Shown: positions 9,170 to 17,557, numbered from the stretch's first letter. The stretch: DNA of 64,000 nt from Pelomonas paludis (GCF_039872745.1 NZ_JBDPZD010000003.1:186001-250000); one strand, 5' to 3'. The notes: a model not told the origin generated them from the sequence alone. Numbers and translations: made by a program.

Positions 9170-9598
9170 TCAGTGGATGGGCACCAGCACGCAGCGCACC
9201 CACTGGCGCTCTTGCACATTGGTGGTCTGGCGCAGCAGGAATTCCTCGGCCAGCGAATTGGGCTCCACAAACTCGAAGCCACCCAGCTGCGCGGTGTCAG
9301 ACAGGCCCCGTTGCCAGACCTGGCGCACCGCGCCCTTGAAGAGCGGCTCGCCCTCGTCCTCACCGATCAGCAGGCGCAGCTCGTACTGGCCAGCCGACAG
9401 CGGGGGCGCCGCACCTGTCATCACCTGCAGGCCGCCTTCGCTGATGTTCACCACCACGCCGCCCCGCTCATTGGCCAGCTCGCGCGGCTTGAACACCCAG
9501 ACCGGCAAATAGTCGCCCTCTTCGGGCACGAGGAAGAATTCAACGCGTTGGAAACGGCGTTGGTCTTCGAGCAGCTGTTGGTGAGCGGCGGTGTCCAT
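9170..9598 (-). CDS. PilZ-domain c-di-GMP-binding protein
   Basis: 142 residues from ATG 9598. The N-terminal RRFQR and the following NISEGG (NxSxxG) are the two halves of the PilZ c-di-GMP-binding signature. The domain fills nearly the whole protein, as in stand-alone PilZ adaptors. It converges on the second GGDEF-EAL gene with only 15 bp between the stops, so the effector sits beside the enzymes that probably set its ligand. The longer open frame upstream (to 9691) overlaps the end of the FKBP gene and lacks PilZ-like sequence, so the inner ATG is preferred. The output target (motility, exopolysaccharide or other) cannot be read from sequence. Confidence 0.88.
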   Translation of the reverse strand: MDTAAHQQLLEDQRRFQRVEFFLVPEEGDYLPVWVFKPRELANERGGVVVNISEGGLQVMTGAAPPLSAGQYELRLLIGEDEGEPLFKGAVRQVWQRGLSDTAQLGGFEFVEPNSLAEEFLLRQTTNVQERQWVRCVLVPIH

Positions 9599-9650
9599 GG
9601 GCGAGTTCCAGTGCGAAGGACGATGGGAGCAGGCCGGCGTGACAGGCGGT

Positions 9651-10373
9651 TTACACGCCCAGCAGTTCGACCTCGAACAGCAGCGTGGCATTGGGCGGAA
9701 TCACGCCGCCCGCGCCGTAGGCACCATAGCCGAGTTCGGGCGTCAGGACCAGCATGCGCCGGCCCCCCACTTTCATGCCCTGCACGCCTTCGTCCCAGCC
9801 CTGGATGACCTCGCCGCCGCCCAGGCGGAAGCGGAAGGGCTGGCCGCGGTCCTTGCTGGAGTCAAACTTCTTGCCGCGCAGGCCATCCTTGAAGAGCCAG
9901 CCCGTGTAGTGCACCTGCACGCGCTGGCCGGCCTGGGCCTCGGCGCCGTCGCCGACGACCTGGTCGTCAAACTGCAGGCCGCTGGCCGTTTGCGTGAGAT
10001 TGAGGCTCACGGGCTCGGGGCCGCCGGACACGCCCAGCAGCTCGACCTCGAAGCACAGCGTGGCATTGGGCGGGATCACGCCGCCCGCGCCGCGCGCGCC
10101 ATAGCCCAGGCCCGGCGGGATCACGAGCGTGCGCTTGCCGCCGATCTTCATGCCCTGGACGCCTTCGTCCCAGCCCTTGATGACCATGCCAGCCCCCAGC
10201 TCGAACTCGAAGGGCTCGCGGCGGTCAAGGCTGGAGTCGAACTTGGTGGTGCGCTTGCCATCGACAAACAGCCAGCCGGTGTAGTGGACCGAGACGTCCT
10301 GGCCGGCTTGGGCCAGCTTGCCGTCGCCGACGGTGGTGTCTTCAAACTGCAGTCCGCTGGGCGTGGTGTTCAT
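9651..10373 (-). CDS. FKBP-type peptidyl-prolyl isomerase with two tandem FKBP domains
   Basis: 240 residues comprising two near-complete FKBP domains joined by a short linker. Both carry VHYTGWL, FDSS, VIxGWDEGVQGMK and GxxRxLxxPxxLGYG, the conserved lining of the FK506-binding/active pocket. The halves begin with the same SGLQF sequence, so this is an internal duplication of a roughly 110-residue unit. No signal peptide is visible from ATG 10373; a cytoplasmic prolyl isomerase/chaperone is likely. The longer upstream frame reads into the divergent kinase gene and was rejected. Single-domain cytoplasmic FKBPs of this type are usual, so the double unit is the odd point. Confidence 0.9.
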   Translation of the reverse strand: MNTTPSGLQFEDTTVGDGKLAQAGQDVSVHYTGWLFVDGKRTTKFDSSLDRREPFEFELGAGMVIKGWDEGVQGMKIGGKRTLVIPPGLGYGARGAGGVIPPNATLCFEVELLGVSGGPEPVSLNLTQTASGLQFDDQVVGDGAEAQAGQRVQVHYTGWLFKDGLRGKKFDSSKDRGQPFRFRLGGGEVIQGWDEGVQGMKVGGRRMLVLTPELGYGAYGAGGVIPPNATLLFEVELLGV

Positions 10374-10479
10374 GCGAGATCCTCGGTGTCTTGAAAGGGC
10401 CGATTGTCGCCTTCCGCTTGAGGCCCGCCGAACCGGCTGCGATGTAATGGGCGACCACCAATGCTGACCCTTCGCCCCA

Positions 10480-10965
10480 ATGAACCCTTCTCGCCTGTAT
10501 CTCCTGTGCGGCCTTCCGGGCGCGGGCAAGACGACGCGCTCCCAGGCGATTGCCGAGACCGACAGCCGAGCCATCCGCCTGTGCACCGACGAGTGGTTGG
10601 AAGCCCTCGGGATCAGCCTGGTGGACTACCCGCCGCGCTTCCGCTTCGAACCCCATCTGATCCGGCATGCGGAGCAATTGCTGAAGGCCGGCGTGTCTGT
10701 GATCGCGGAGTTCGCCACCTGGTCGCGGCCGGAGCGGGACGCCATTCGGGATGCCGCCCGGGCTGCGGGTGCGGCGGTGGAGCTGCATTTCGTCGATGCC
10801 CCGCTCGACGAGCTGGTCCGCCGGGTCCAAGCGCGTGGCGGGCCGCATGCGGAGGTCCTGGCCAGCGAGATCCTGGTGAAGCTGGGGCACCGCTTCGAGC
10901 GCCCCGCGCCCGATGAGGTGGCGACTTACGACCGCTACGTCGGCCCCGACGGCAGCTTGAACTGA
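10480..10965 (+). CDS. Small P-loop kinase (zeta-toxin/AAA_33-like)
   Basis: 161 residues. Walker A GLPGAGKTT sits at 11-19, followed by CTDEW (a typical acidic substrate/metal residue after strand 2) and a C-terminal lid-like arginine-rich helix (RRVQARGG). This is the pattern of small ATP-dependent kinases such as zeta toxins, chloramphenicol phosphotransferase and related AAA_33 proteins. No epsilon-type antitoxin adjoins it, so a toxin role is unsupported. The substrate is unknown. Its 3' end overlaps the convergent gluQ gene by 31 bp, and it diverges from the FKBP gene, sharing the 106-bp gap as promoter region. Confidence 0.75.
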   Translation: MNPSRLYLLCGLPGAGKTTRSQAIAETDSRAIRLCTDEWLEALGISLVDYPPRFRFEPHLIRHAEQLLKAGVSVIAEFATWSRPERDAIRDAARAAGAAVELHFVDAPLDELVRRVQARGGPHAEVLASEILVKLGHRFERPAPDEVATYDRYVGPDGSLN

Positions 10966-11807
10966 GCACGCCACTGCGCCAGGGCCTGCGCCAGCAGGTC
11001 AGCTGCTAAGACTGCCTCGACGCGCAAGCCCAGCGCTGCCGCCGCCTCGCGCAGGCGCGCGGCCGGGTCGGCCAGGTCCAGCGCGGCGGCACCGTTCTGC
11101 TTGGAGAGCTTTTGCCCGTCTGCGGCCAGCACCAGCGGCGTGTGCAGATAGCGCGGCAGCGGCAGCCCCATGGCGCGCTGCAGCGCGATCTGGCGTGGCG
11201 TGTTGTCGGCCAGGTCCTCGCCGCGCACGATGTCGGTGACGCCTTGCTCGGCGTCGTCCACCACCACGGCCAGTTGGTAGGCCCAAAGGCCGTCGGCGCG
11301 CTTGAGGACGAAGTCGCCGACCTCAGAGCTGAGGTCCTGCGTCTGGGGGCCGAGGCGGCGGTCCTGCCAGTCGATGCGGCCGTCCACCCTGAAGCGCCAG
11401 GCGCGCACGGGGCGGCCGTTCGTGCCGTTCCGGCAAGTGCCGGGGTAGACCAGCTCGCCGTGCCGCTGGCGTGGGCCAGCAGCGCTGGCGATCTCGCCAC
11501 GCGTGCAGGCACAGCCGTAGGCCTGGCCGGCGTCGATCAGGCGCCGCAGGGCGGCTTCGTAGTGGCTGCCGCGGTGCGACTGCCAGACAGGCGGTGCGTC
11601 GGGCCGCAGGCTCAGGGCCTCGAGCTGTTGCAGGATCAAAGCGTCCACGCCCGGCGGGCAGCGCGGCCCGTCCACGTCCTCGATGCGCACCAGCCACTGG
11701 CCGCCATGGGCGCGCGCATCGAGCCAGCTGGCCAGCGCCGCCACCAGCGAGCCGGCATGCAGCGGGCCGGTGGGCGAGGGGGCAAACCGGCCGATGTAGC
11801 TGGACAT
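10935..11807 (-). CDS. gluQ: Glutamyl-Q tRNA(Asp) synthetase
   Basis: 290 residues, the size of GluQ and much shorter than full GluRS because the anticodon-binding half is absent. The HIGH-like motif is in APSPTGPLHAG near the N-terminus; zinc ligands are visible as C-A-C followed by a third Cys in YPGTC; the KMSKS counterpart is QKLSKQ. The enzyme attaches glutamate to queuosine at position 34 of tRNA-Asp. Its ATG overlaps the stop of the upstream LysR gene by one base, implying cotranscription with an unrelated regulator. Start at 11807 gives the conserved MSSYIGRFAPSPTG beginning. Confidence 0.95.
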   Translation of the reverse strand: MSSYIGRFAPSPTGPLHAGSLVAALASWLDARAHGGQWLVRIEDVDGPRCPPGVDALILQQLEALSLRPDAPPVWQSHRGSHYEAALRRLIDAGQAYGCACTRGEIASAAGPRQRHGELVYPGTCRNGTNGRPVRAWRFRVDGRIDWQDRRLGPQTQDLSSEVGDFVLKRADGLWAYQLAVVVDDAEQGVTDIVRGEDLADNTPRQIALQRAMGLPLPRYLHTPLVLAADGQKLSKQNGAAALDLADPAARLREAAAALGLRVEAVLAADLLAQALAQWRAQFKLPSGPT

Positions 11808-12772
11808 CAGAGGAGAAGGCCCTCGTGCTGCTCGATCAACGCGCGGCGCGTGACCGGGCTGGCCAGTTGCGCCAGCCACCAGGCCAGGGCCTTGCCGCTG
11901 GTCTGCGGGCTCTCGCGCCAGGCGTAGTAGACGGGGTTGGGGCGGTGGCTCAGGTCGGTCTCCTGCGTCACCAGGCGGCCGGCCTCGATGTGGCGGCGCA
12001 CCATGGCAGCGGGCAGGCGGCCGCAGCCCAGGCCGCGCATGATGGCTTCCAGCTTGGCGGCCAGCGAGGGCACGGTCAGCACGTCCTGGCCCGGCACGAT
12101 GCCCACGGTCAGTGCCTCGATCTGGCGGGCCGTGTCGGCCACGGCCACGATGCGGTGCGGGGCAATCTCGGCCGCCGACAGCGGCCCCGGCAGCGCGGCC
12201 AGCGGGTGGTGCGGCGCCACGCAAAAGACAAAGTCCACCTGGCCCATCGGCTCGCAGCGCACATGGGCATCGCTGAGCTGGCTGGTGACGCCGAGCGCCA
12301 GGTCGGCCTGGCCGTGCAGCAGGGCTTCCCAGGTGCCCGCCAGCACCTCGGTGCGGAAGCGGATGCGCGTGGGCGGCGCCTCGCCGTCGATGCGCTGGGC
12401 GTAGAAGGCGTCGATCAGGTCGAACATCGCGCGGCGGGCCAGCGAGTCGTCCATGGCGATGGTGAACTCGCTCTCCCAGCCGGTGGCCACACGGCGCACG
12501 CGGTTGGCCACGGCGTCCAGCTCCTGCAGCAGGCGGCGGCCTTCGAGCAGCAACTCCTGCCCGGCACGGGTCAGCACCGCCTGGCGGGAGCTGCGGTCAA
12601 ACAGCAGCACGTCGAGCGCGTCTTCGAGCTGGCGGACCGAGTAGGTCAGCGCCGAGGGCACGCGCCCCATGTCGCGCGCAGCGGCCGCAAAGCTGCCGGT
12701 GCGGGCGATGGTGTCGATCATGGACAGCGCGTCAGGGGTCAGCGCGCGGCGTTTGTCTGTGGGGGCGGCCAT
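11807..12772 (-). CDS. LysR-family transcriptional regulator
   Basis: 321 residues. An N-terminal winged HTH (residues 10-75: AL..IDTIARTGSFAAAA, then SALTYSVRQLEDAL and LFDRS) is followed by a periplasmic-binding-protein-like effector domain. It ends directly on gluQ (one-base overlap). Nearby genes that a LysR of this sort might control are the DUF3237 gene just upstream on the same strand or the pirin/flavodoxin pair about 3 kb away; nothing in the sequence decides between them. The effector is unknown. Confidence 0.92.
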   Translation of the reverse strand: MAAPTDKRRALTPDALSMIDTIARTGSFAAAARDMGRVPSALTYSVRQLEDALDVLLFDRSSRQAVLTRAGQELLLEGRRLLQELDAVANRVRRVATGWESEFTIAMDDSLARRAMFDLIDAFYAQRIDGEAPPTRIRFRTEVLAGTWEALLHGQADLALGVTSQLSDAHVRCEPMGQVDFVFCVAPHHPLAALPGPLSAAEIAPHRIVAVADTARQIEALTVGIVPGQDVLTVPSLAAKLEAIMRGLGCGRLPAAMVRRHIEAGRLVTQETDLSHRPNPVYYAWRESPQTSGKALAWWLAQLASPVTRRALIEQHEGLLL

Positions 12773-12806
12773 GCGCCCAAGTCTATGGGCTGGCCACTGC
12801 CGTGTG

Positions 12807-13301
12807 TCAGCTCAGGCTGTAGAGCGACAGCAGCACGCTGCTGGCCTGCCGGCAGCCCACCGAGATGAGCAACTGCCGGTTCAGGTGCGCCCAGGCCGGC
12901 GCGCCGGTGGTGAGCCGCACCACGGTGCGGAAGTAGTAGTCGCTGGCAGGCACGTCCTCGCCGCGCGCCAGGCGGGCCATCACCTCGGGCGGGCCGTGGC
13001 GCAGGCCCTGGCTGCGCACCTCGATGCGGGCGCCGTCATTGGCCTCGATCACGTAATGGGCGTCGATCTCCAGCACCCCGTCGGCGCGGGCAATCTGCCA
13101 GTCCACGCCGCCTTCAACGATGCGGCCACTCAAGCCCGGGCCGCGCACCTCGCCCCCAGCCAGGGGCACGTAGCGGCGTTCGCCCAGCGGCGCGCTGCCT
13201 AGGCTGACCAGCGGGCTCACCGCGCAGCGGATGCGCGCAAAGGGCTCCAGCACCGGGGCGGGCGGGAAGGGGGCGTCAAAGAAGCTGTCCGGGCTGGTCA
13301 T
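12807..13301 (-). CDS. DUF3237-family protein
   Basis: 164 residues with the family features: GPGLSGRIVEGGVDW, a conserved RADG, a central Y-x-I-x-x-NDGA stretch and a C-terminal basic/aromatic end. The family is a small beta-barrel of unknown function often near aromatic or lipid catabolism genes. It is transcribed divergently from the LuxR-type regulator gene (68-bp gap between the chosen starts), which is a natural candidate for its regulator. No signal peptide is seen. Confidence 0.82.
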   Translation of the reverse strand: MTSPDSFFDAPFPPAPVLEPFARIRCAVSPLVSLGSAPLGERRYVPLAGGEVRGPGLSGRIVEGGVDWQIARADGVLEIDAHYVIEANDGARIEVRSQGLRHGPPEVMARLARGEDVPASDYYFRTVVRLTTGAPAWAHLNRQLLISVGCRQASSVLLSLYSLS

Positions 13302-13369
13302 GGGTTGGTCCTAGTGGGCAGGCGCCATGCAAAAGGCAAGATGTGGCGACTTTTCAGGAGTTGAACGGA

Positions 13370-14140
13370 ATGCATGCCGCCACCGCCGCCAGCCTTTGTG
13401 GCGTGATCGATGCGTTGGGCCGCACTGACTTTGCCGGCCGCGCGCTGGCTGCGCTGCAGCCGGCGATTCGTGCCGCCTCGTGGTCGGTCTATGAGCTGCA
13501 GCCGGGCTGCGCGCCGGTGATGCACCTGTCCAGCACGCATGCCGATGCCGGCCCCGACCGCACGGCCGCTTGCTTCGAGGCCTATGCCGGGGGCCTGTAC
13601 CTGCGCGATAGCAGCTTCGACCGCGTGCGCCGCCAGCGCGCCGGTGGCCCCATGGTCACGACCATGCATGCCGACGCCGCGCCCAACCGTGAGCACCGCG
13701 AGGCCATCTACCGGGCGCACCAGGTGCTGGAGCGGCTGTCCGTGGCCGCGCAGGACGAATGCGGGGCTCTGCTCGCCGTCAACCTCTACCACCACGAGCC
13801 GCAAGGCCCGTTCACGGCGGCCGAGCGTGAACGCTTCCAGGCCATGGCGCCGTTGCTGTTCCAGTCGGTGCGGCGGCACCTGAGCTTGCGGCACGAACGC
13901 AGCCAGGCCCCGTCGCCACGCGCGGCCATGCTGGCGGCCGCCCCCGCGCTGACGGCGCGCGAGCTGGATGTTTGCGAGCGGCTGCTGCGGGGCTGGACCT
14001 ATGACGGTGTTGCCGCCGACCTGGGGCTCACCGTGCCTACCGTCAAGACCTACCGCGCCCGCGCTTTTGCGCGCCTCGGGCTGCACTTCCGCAGCGAGCT
14101 GTTTGCGCGCTTTGGGCAGGCCCAGGCGCTTAGGCACTGA
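13370..14140 (+). CDS. LuxR-type (GerE HTH) transcriptional regulator
   Basis: 256 residues from ATG 13370, chosen over a GTG at 13343 because AGGAG (13356-13360) lies nine bases before the ATG and would lie inside the gene for the GTG start. The C-terminal region has the GerE helix-turn-helix (LTARELDVCERLLRGWTYD, then TVPTVKTYRARAFARLGL). The N-terminal 170 residues show no receiver or PAS signature I can name; they may bind a small ligand. It diverges from the DUF3237 gene and precedes a Bug-type binding protein in the same direction. Confidence 0.85.
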   Translation: MHAATAASLCGVIDALGRTDFAGRALAALQPAIRAASWSVYELQPGCAPVMHLSSTHADAGPDRTAACFEAYAGGLYLRDSSFDRVRRQRAGGPMVTTMHADAAPNREHREAIYRAHQVLERLSVAAQDECGALLAVNLYHHEPQGPFTAAERERFQAMAPLLFQSVRRHLSLRHERSQAPSPRAAMLAAAPALTARELDVCERLLRGWTYDGVAADLGLTVPTVKTYRARAFARLGLHFRSELFARFGQAQALRH

Positions 14141-14305
14141 GGTCCGCACTGAGATCCGGCGAGGGCAGTTGTGCGTCATGGCGCGGCGCACTGTAGCCAG
14201 CGCCGGGGCCGCCAGGCGGGCCTGTCGTCCTCACGGATGACAGCGCCGCCGGCCCGTGCTGGCGACACTGCGCCGCCTCAACAAGCTGCCCCGAAAGGCC
14301 TGCCC

Positions 14306-15298
14306 ATGACCACTCGCCTGCCTCGCCGCCGTGACCTGCTCTCGCTGTTGCCCGCCCTGGGCCTGGCCCCGCTGGCGGCCCAGGCGCAGACTTGGCCGGA
14401 ACGTCCGGTGAAGCTGCTCGTCGGCTTCCCGCCCGGCACCGGCCCCGACGTGGTGACGCGCCTCGTCGGCGCCAAGCTGGGCGAGTTGCTCAAGCAGCAG
14501 GTCGTGATCGACAACCGTGCCGGTGCCGGCGGCCAGATCGCCGCGCAGGCCGTGGCCAAGAGCCCCGCCGATGGCTACAACCTGCTGATTGGCGAGGTGG
14601 GCTCCATCAGCATCGCCCCGCCGGCCTTCACCAAGCTGCCCTATGACCCGGCCAAGGAGCTGGTCGGCGTCAGCGAGCTGGTGCGCTCGGACTTCGTGCT
14701 CGTCGTGCCCGTCAATGCGCCCTACGCCAGCTTTGCCGACTTCTTGAAGTTCGCCAAGGCCAATGGCACGGGCGGCAAGCGCGTCAACCTGGCCACCTTT
14801 GGCGCCGGCACGCCGGGCCACTTTGGCGCCGAGATGCTGGCCGAGGCCGGTGGCTTTGCCGTCGAGCCCGTGCACTACCGGGCCACCGGCGACGCGGTGA
14901 CCGCCATCGTCGCCGGCGAGGTGGCCGCGTCCTTCGTCTCCACGGCCCTCGGCGCCGCGCAGATCAAGGGCGGCAAGATGCGCGCGCTGGCCACCACGAG
15001 TGCCACGCGTTCGCCTGTGCTGCCCGACGTCCCCACCTTTGCCGAGTTGGGCCTGCCCAAGATCGACTTCTCGGCCTGGTTCGCGCTGTTTGCGCCGCAT
15101 GGCACGCCGGCCGCCGTGCTGGACCAGCTGAACCGCCAAGCCGTGGCCGCCCTGCAGGACCCAGCCACCAAGACCAAGCTGCAGGAGGCGGGCTTCCGCG
15201 TGCTGGGCACCTCGCGCGCTGAAACCGAGCAGATGCTGCGCAGCGAGGCCCCGCGCTGGGCGGCCCTGGTCAAGGCCAGCGGCTTCAAGGGCGATTGA
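14306..15298 (+). CDS. Bug/TctC-family tripartite tricarboxylate transporter substrate-binding protein
   Basis: 330 residues from ATG 14306. The leader holds an arginine cluster (RRRDLL) then a hydrophobic stretch ending AQA, resembling a Tat-type or Sec signal peptide. The mature part begins WPERPVKLLVGFPPGTG, the standard start of Bug proteins, followed by the VIDNRAGAGG binding loop. These periplasmic proteins bind carboxylates or related small acids. No TctA/TctB membrane partners are nearby, which is common for this greatly expanded family in Burkholderiales. An upstream in-frame extension to 14171 lacks a signal sequence and was rejected. Confidence 0.93.
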   Translation: MTTRLPRRRDLLSLLPALGLAPLAAQAQTWPERPVKLLVGFPPGTGPDVVTRLVGAKLGELLKQQVVIDNRAGAGGQIAAQAVAKSPADGYNLLIGEVGSISIAPPAFTKLPYDPAKELVGVSELVRSDFVLVVPVNAPYASFADFLKFAKANGTGGKRVNLATFGAGTPGHFGAEMLAEAGGFAVEPVHYRATGDAVTAIVAGEVAASFVSTALGAAQIKGGKMRALATTSATRSPVLPDVPTFAELGLPKIDFSAWFALFAPHGTPAAVLDQLNRQAVAALQDPATKTKLQEAGFRVLGTSRAETEQMLRSEAPRWAALVKASGFKGD

Positions 15299-15326
15299 AG
15301 GCTGAGCCCATTCGAATGAATTGAAC

Positions 15327-15344
15327 GGCGCCGTCAACGGCGCC
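15327..15344. terminator. GC-rich hairpin between the Bug gene and the pirin gene
   Basis: GGCGCC (15327-15332) and GGCGCC (15339-15344) form a stem extended by GT/AC. It lies 29 bases after the Bug-protein stop. No U-tract follows, so termination is only a possibility; it could instead be a Rho-independent pause or mRNA 3' stabiliser. Confidence 0.3.
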
Positions 15345-15383
15345 AGCATGGTCGGGATCGGGCCCAGCCCCAAGATCTCGGCC

Positions 15384-16097
15384 ATGCAAACCTTCATCTC
15401 CTCCTCCCAGCGCGGCCACGCCGATCACGGTTGGCTGAAGTCCTTCCACAGCTTCTCGTTCGCGGACTATCACGACCCGCAGCGCATGGGCTTCGGGCCG
15501 CTGCGCGTCATCAACGACGACCTGATCGCGCCCGGCACCGGCTTTGGCATGCACGGGCACCGCGACATGGAGATCCTGACCTACCCGCTCGCCGGCACGC
15601 TGGCGCATCGGGATCGGATGGGCAGCTCCGGCGAGCACCAGGGCCTGGTCCAGGCGGGCGACGTGCAGCGCATGAGCGCCGGCACCGGCGTGATGCACAG
15701 CGAGGTCAACCCCTCGCTGCAGGACACCTGCCACCTGCTGCAGATCTGGATCCAGCCCCACACCGCCGGCGTGGCGCCGCGCTACGAGCAGCAGCACTTC
15801 GGACCCGAGCGCAAGCGCGGCCGCCTGTGCCTGGTGGCCTCGCCCGATGGGGCCGAGGGCTCGCTGTCCATCCACGCCCACGCCCGCATGTACGCCGGGC
15901 TGTTTAATGGTGACGAGCAGGCCGAGCTGGCCTTGAGCGCCGGCCACCTGGCCTATGTGCACCTCGCGCGCGGCAGCCTCACCGTCAACGGCCAGCGTCT
16001 GGCCGCCGGTGATGCGCTGCAGCTCAGCGAGACCTCTCTCATCAGCGTCTCCGGCGGCCAGGACGCCGAAGTGCTCGTTTTCGACCTCGGTGCCTGA
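15384..16097 (+). CDS. Pirin family protein (YhhW-like bicupin)
   Basis: 237 residues from ATG 15384. The pirin signature is clear: HSFSFADYHDP, then LRVINDD, the metal-binding HGHRDMEI, and GTGVMHSE. A second cupin follows with a C-terminal Y-hydrophobic pattern. Pirins are iron- or nickel-binding bicupins; some are quercetin 2,3-dioxygenases, others redox sensors. The metal ligands of the first cupin (H-x-H and later H/E) are intact. The next gene, a flavodoxin-like quinone reductase 30 bp downstream, is a frequent neighbour, consistent with quinone/flavonoid redox stress. Confidence 0.92.
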   Translation: MQTFISSSQRGHADHGWLKSFHSFSFADYHDPQRMGFGPLRVINDDLIAPGTGFGMHGHRDMEILTYPLAGTLAHRDRMGSSGEHQGLVQAGDVQRMSAGTGVMHSEVNPSLQDTCHLLQIWIQPHTAGVAPRYEQQHFGPERKRGRLCLVASPDGAEGSLSIHAHARMYAGLFNGDEQAELALSAGHLAYVHLARGSLTVNGQRLAAGDALQLSETSLISVSGGQDAEVLVFDLGA

Positions 16098-16127
16098 CAC
16101 CGCCCCTCATTCAACAGGAGTTCCCTC

Positions 16128-16682
16128 ATGAGCAAGATCGTCGTTCTCTTCCACTCCGGCTACGGCCATACCGCCAAGGTCGCCGAGGCCGTGGCCACTG
16201 CGGCCGGCGCGCAGCTGCTGCCCATCAATGCCGAAGGCACCCTGAGCGATGCCGACTGGGCCACCCTCGCGGCAGCCGACGCCATCGTCTTCGGCACGCC
16301 CACCTACATGGGCGGCCCGAGCTGGCAGTTCAAGCGCTTCGCCGATGCCTCCAGCAAGCCTTGGTACGCCCAGGCCTGGAAGGACAAGATCGCCGCAGGC
16401 TTCACCAACTCCGCCACCCTCAATGGCGACAAGCAGGGCACCATGCAGTACCTGCACACCCTGAGCCAGCAGCACGGAATGATCTGGGTGGGCATGGGCA
16501 TGAAGGCCCCCAACCACAAGGCTGCCACGCGCGACGACATCAACAACCTCGGCGGCTACGCCGGCCTCATCACCCAGACGCCGAGCGACGCCTCGGCCGA
16601 CGAAATGGTGCCCGGCGACCTGGCCACCGCCCGCGCCTTTGGCGAGCGCGTCAAGGCTGTGACGGAGCGCTGGACGCGCTGA
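16128..16682 (+). CDS. Flavodoxin-family NAD(P)H:quinone oxidoreductase (WrbA-like)
   Basis: 184 residues. The N-terminal FMN phosphate loop reads HSGYGHTAKVAEA, followed by GTPTYMGG, the second FMN-contact loop of WrbA-like proteins. Shine-Dalgarno CAGGAG lies just upstream of ATG 16128. Two-electron reduction of quinones is the family role. It follows the pirin gene closely and is probably in the same operon, which ends at the hairpin at 16694. Confidence 0.88.
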   Translation: MSKIVVLFHSGYGHTAKVAEAVATAAGAQLLPINAEGTLSDADWATLAAADAIVFGTPTYMGGPSWQFKRFADASSKPWYAQAWKDKIAAGFTNSATLNGDKQGTMQYLHTLSQQHGMIWVGMGMKAPNHKAATRDDINNLGGYAGLITQTPSDASADEMVPGDLATARAFGERVKAVTERWTR

Positions 16683-16693
16683 TCTGGATAGCA

Positions 16694-16728
16694 AAAGCCC
16701 CGCCGCGCAGCGAGCGCGACGGGGCTTT
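16694..16728. terminator. Bidirectional intrinsic terminator
   Basis: Arms AAAGCCCCG (16694-16702) and CGGGGCTTT (16720-16728), extended inwards by CGCGC/GCGCG with one mismatch, form a strong stem. A-rich sequence on the left and TTT on the right let it serve both the plus-strand quinone reductase and the minus-strand PEP-CTERM gene. Confidence 0.75.
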
Positions 16729-16750
16729 GAAGATGCGTTGACCTGCGGGC

Positions 16751-17557
16751 TCAGCTCTGGCGGCGTCGGCGTGCGCCAGCCATACCCAGCAGCGCCAACC
16801 CAACGAGAGCGAGAGAAGCGGGTTCCGGCACGGGGTTGGGTTCTTTCGTTTCGAAAGGCTGGGTCGCCATGTCGAAGGCCTCATAACGCAGCGAATGCAC
16901 CAAGCTCGCGGCACCGGTCGACTTGTCCACTGTGTAGATGCCGCTGCCACCGAGGGCATCGGGGCCTGTCGCGAACAGCGTGCCGTCCAGCGCGAAGCCG
17001 AGGCCGAAGATCGAGCCACTCACGCCAAAGTTGCCGATCAGCGTTTGCGCACCAGTCGCCTTGTTGATCTTGACCAAGGCCACGCCACCGCCAGTGGCGA
17101 CCGCACCGTACATGTCCAACAGGGCAGTTGGATCGACCGCAATATCGCCCGCATAGCTCCAGGCGCCACCGCCAATGAGCGTTGAAGCGCCGTCTAGCGG
17201 ATTGACGCTGTACAGCGACGTGCCACTGCCGGCATAGAGCAGGCCATCCCGGCCTTCGCCCAGTGCGTTGCCTGGCACGCTGCCACCAACGGCGGTTTGC
17301 GTATTCGTCACGAGGTTATAGGTTGACAGGCTAGCGCCCACACCTTGGATGTACAAGGTATTGGCCGCTGGGCCAGAGGAAATGCTGTACGCGCCAGCTC
17401 CCGTTGCGATCAGGGTTTCGGCGTAGGCGTTGGCCGAGTCGTATGAGTACAGATCGCCACTGCTGCTGTTGATGTAGATGAGCGTGGTCGGCCCCGCCGA
17501 TGCAGCACCTGAGGCGACGGCCAGGCCTAGGGACAAGGCTTTGAGAAAGTTGCGCAT
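16751..17557 (-). CDS. PEP-CTERM sorting-domain protein
   Basis: 268 residues. A Sec signal peptide (MRNFLKALSLGLAVASGAASA) is followed by roughly 210 residues of short repeated strands (Y-x-x-D/N-x-x-TG, repeated LIYINSSSG, SLYSVNP, IYTVDKSTG), like a beta-propeller. The C-terminus is a canonical PEP-CTERM tripartite signal: VPEPAS, a hydrophobic helix, then RRRR. Such proteins are sorted by exosortase (EpsH/XrtA) to the outer surface and are tied to exopolysaccharide production. No exosortase gene is in the window. It converges on the quinone reductase gene. Confidence 0.92.
   Translation of the reverse strand: MRNFLKALSLGLAVASGAASAGPTTLIYINSSSGDLYSYDSANAYAETLIATGAGAYSISSGPAANTLYIQGVGASLSTYNLVTNTQTAVGGSVPGNALGEGRDGLLYAGSGTSLYSVNPLDGASTLIGGGAWSYAGDIAVDPTALLDMYGAVATGGGVALVKINKATGAQTLIGNFGVSGSIFGLGFALDGTLFATGPDALGGSGIYTVDKSTGAASLVHSLRYEAFDMATQPFETKEPNPVPEPASLALVGLALLGMAGARRRRQS

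Noticed and set aside
10480..10965. Zeta-type toxin of a toxin-antitoxin pair.
   Set aside because: Only the P-loop kinase features are visible; no small antitoxin gene precedes or follows it, and kinases of this fold have many other roles.
13343..13369. GTG start nine codons upstream for the LuxR-type regulator.
   Set aside because: AGGAG at 13356-13360 is placed to serve the ATG at 13370 and would be inside the gene if GTG were used.
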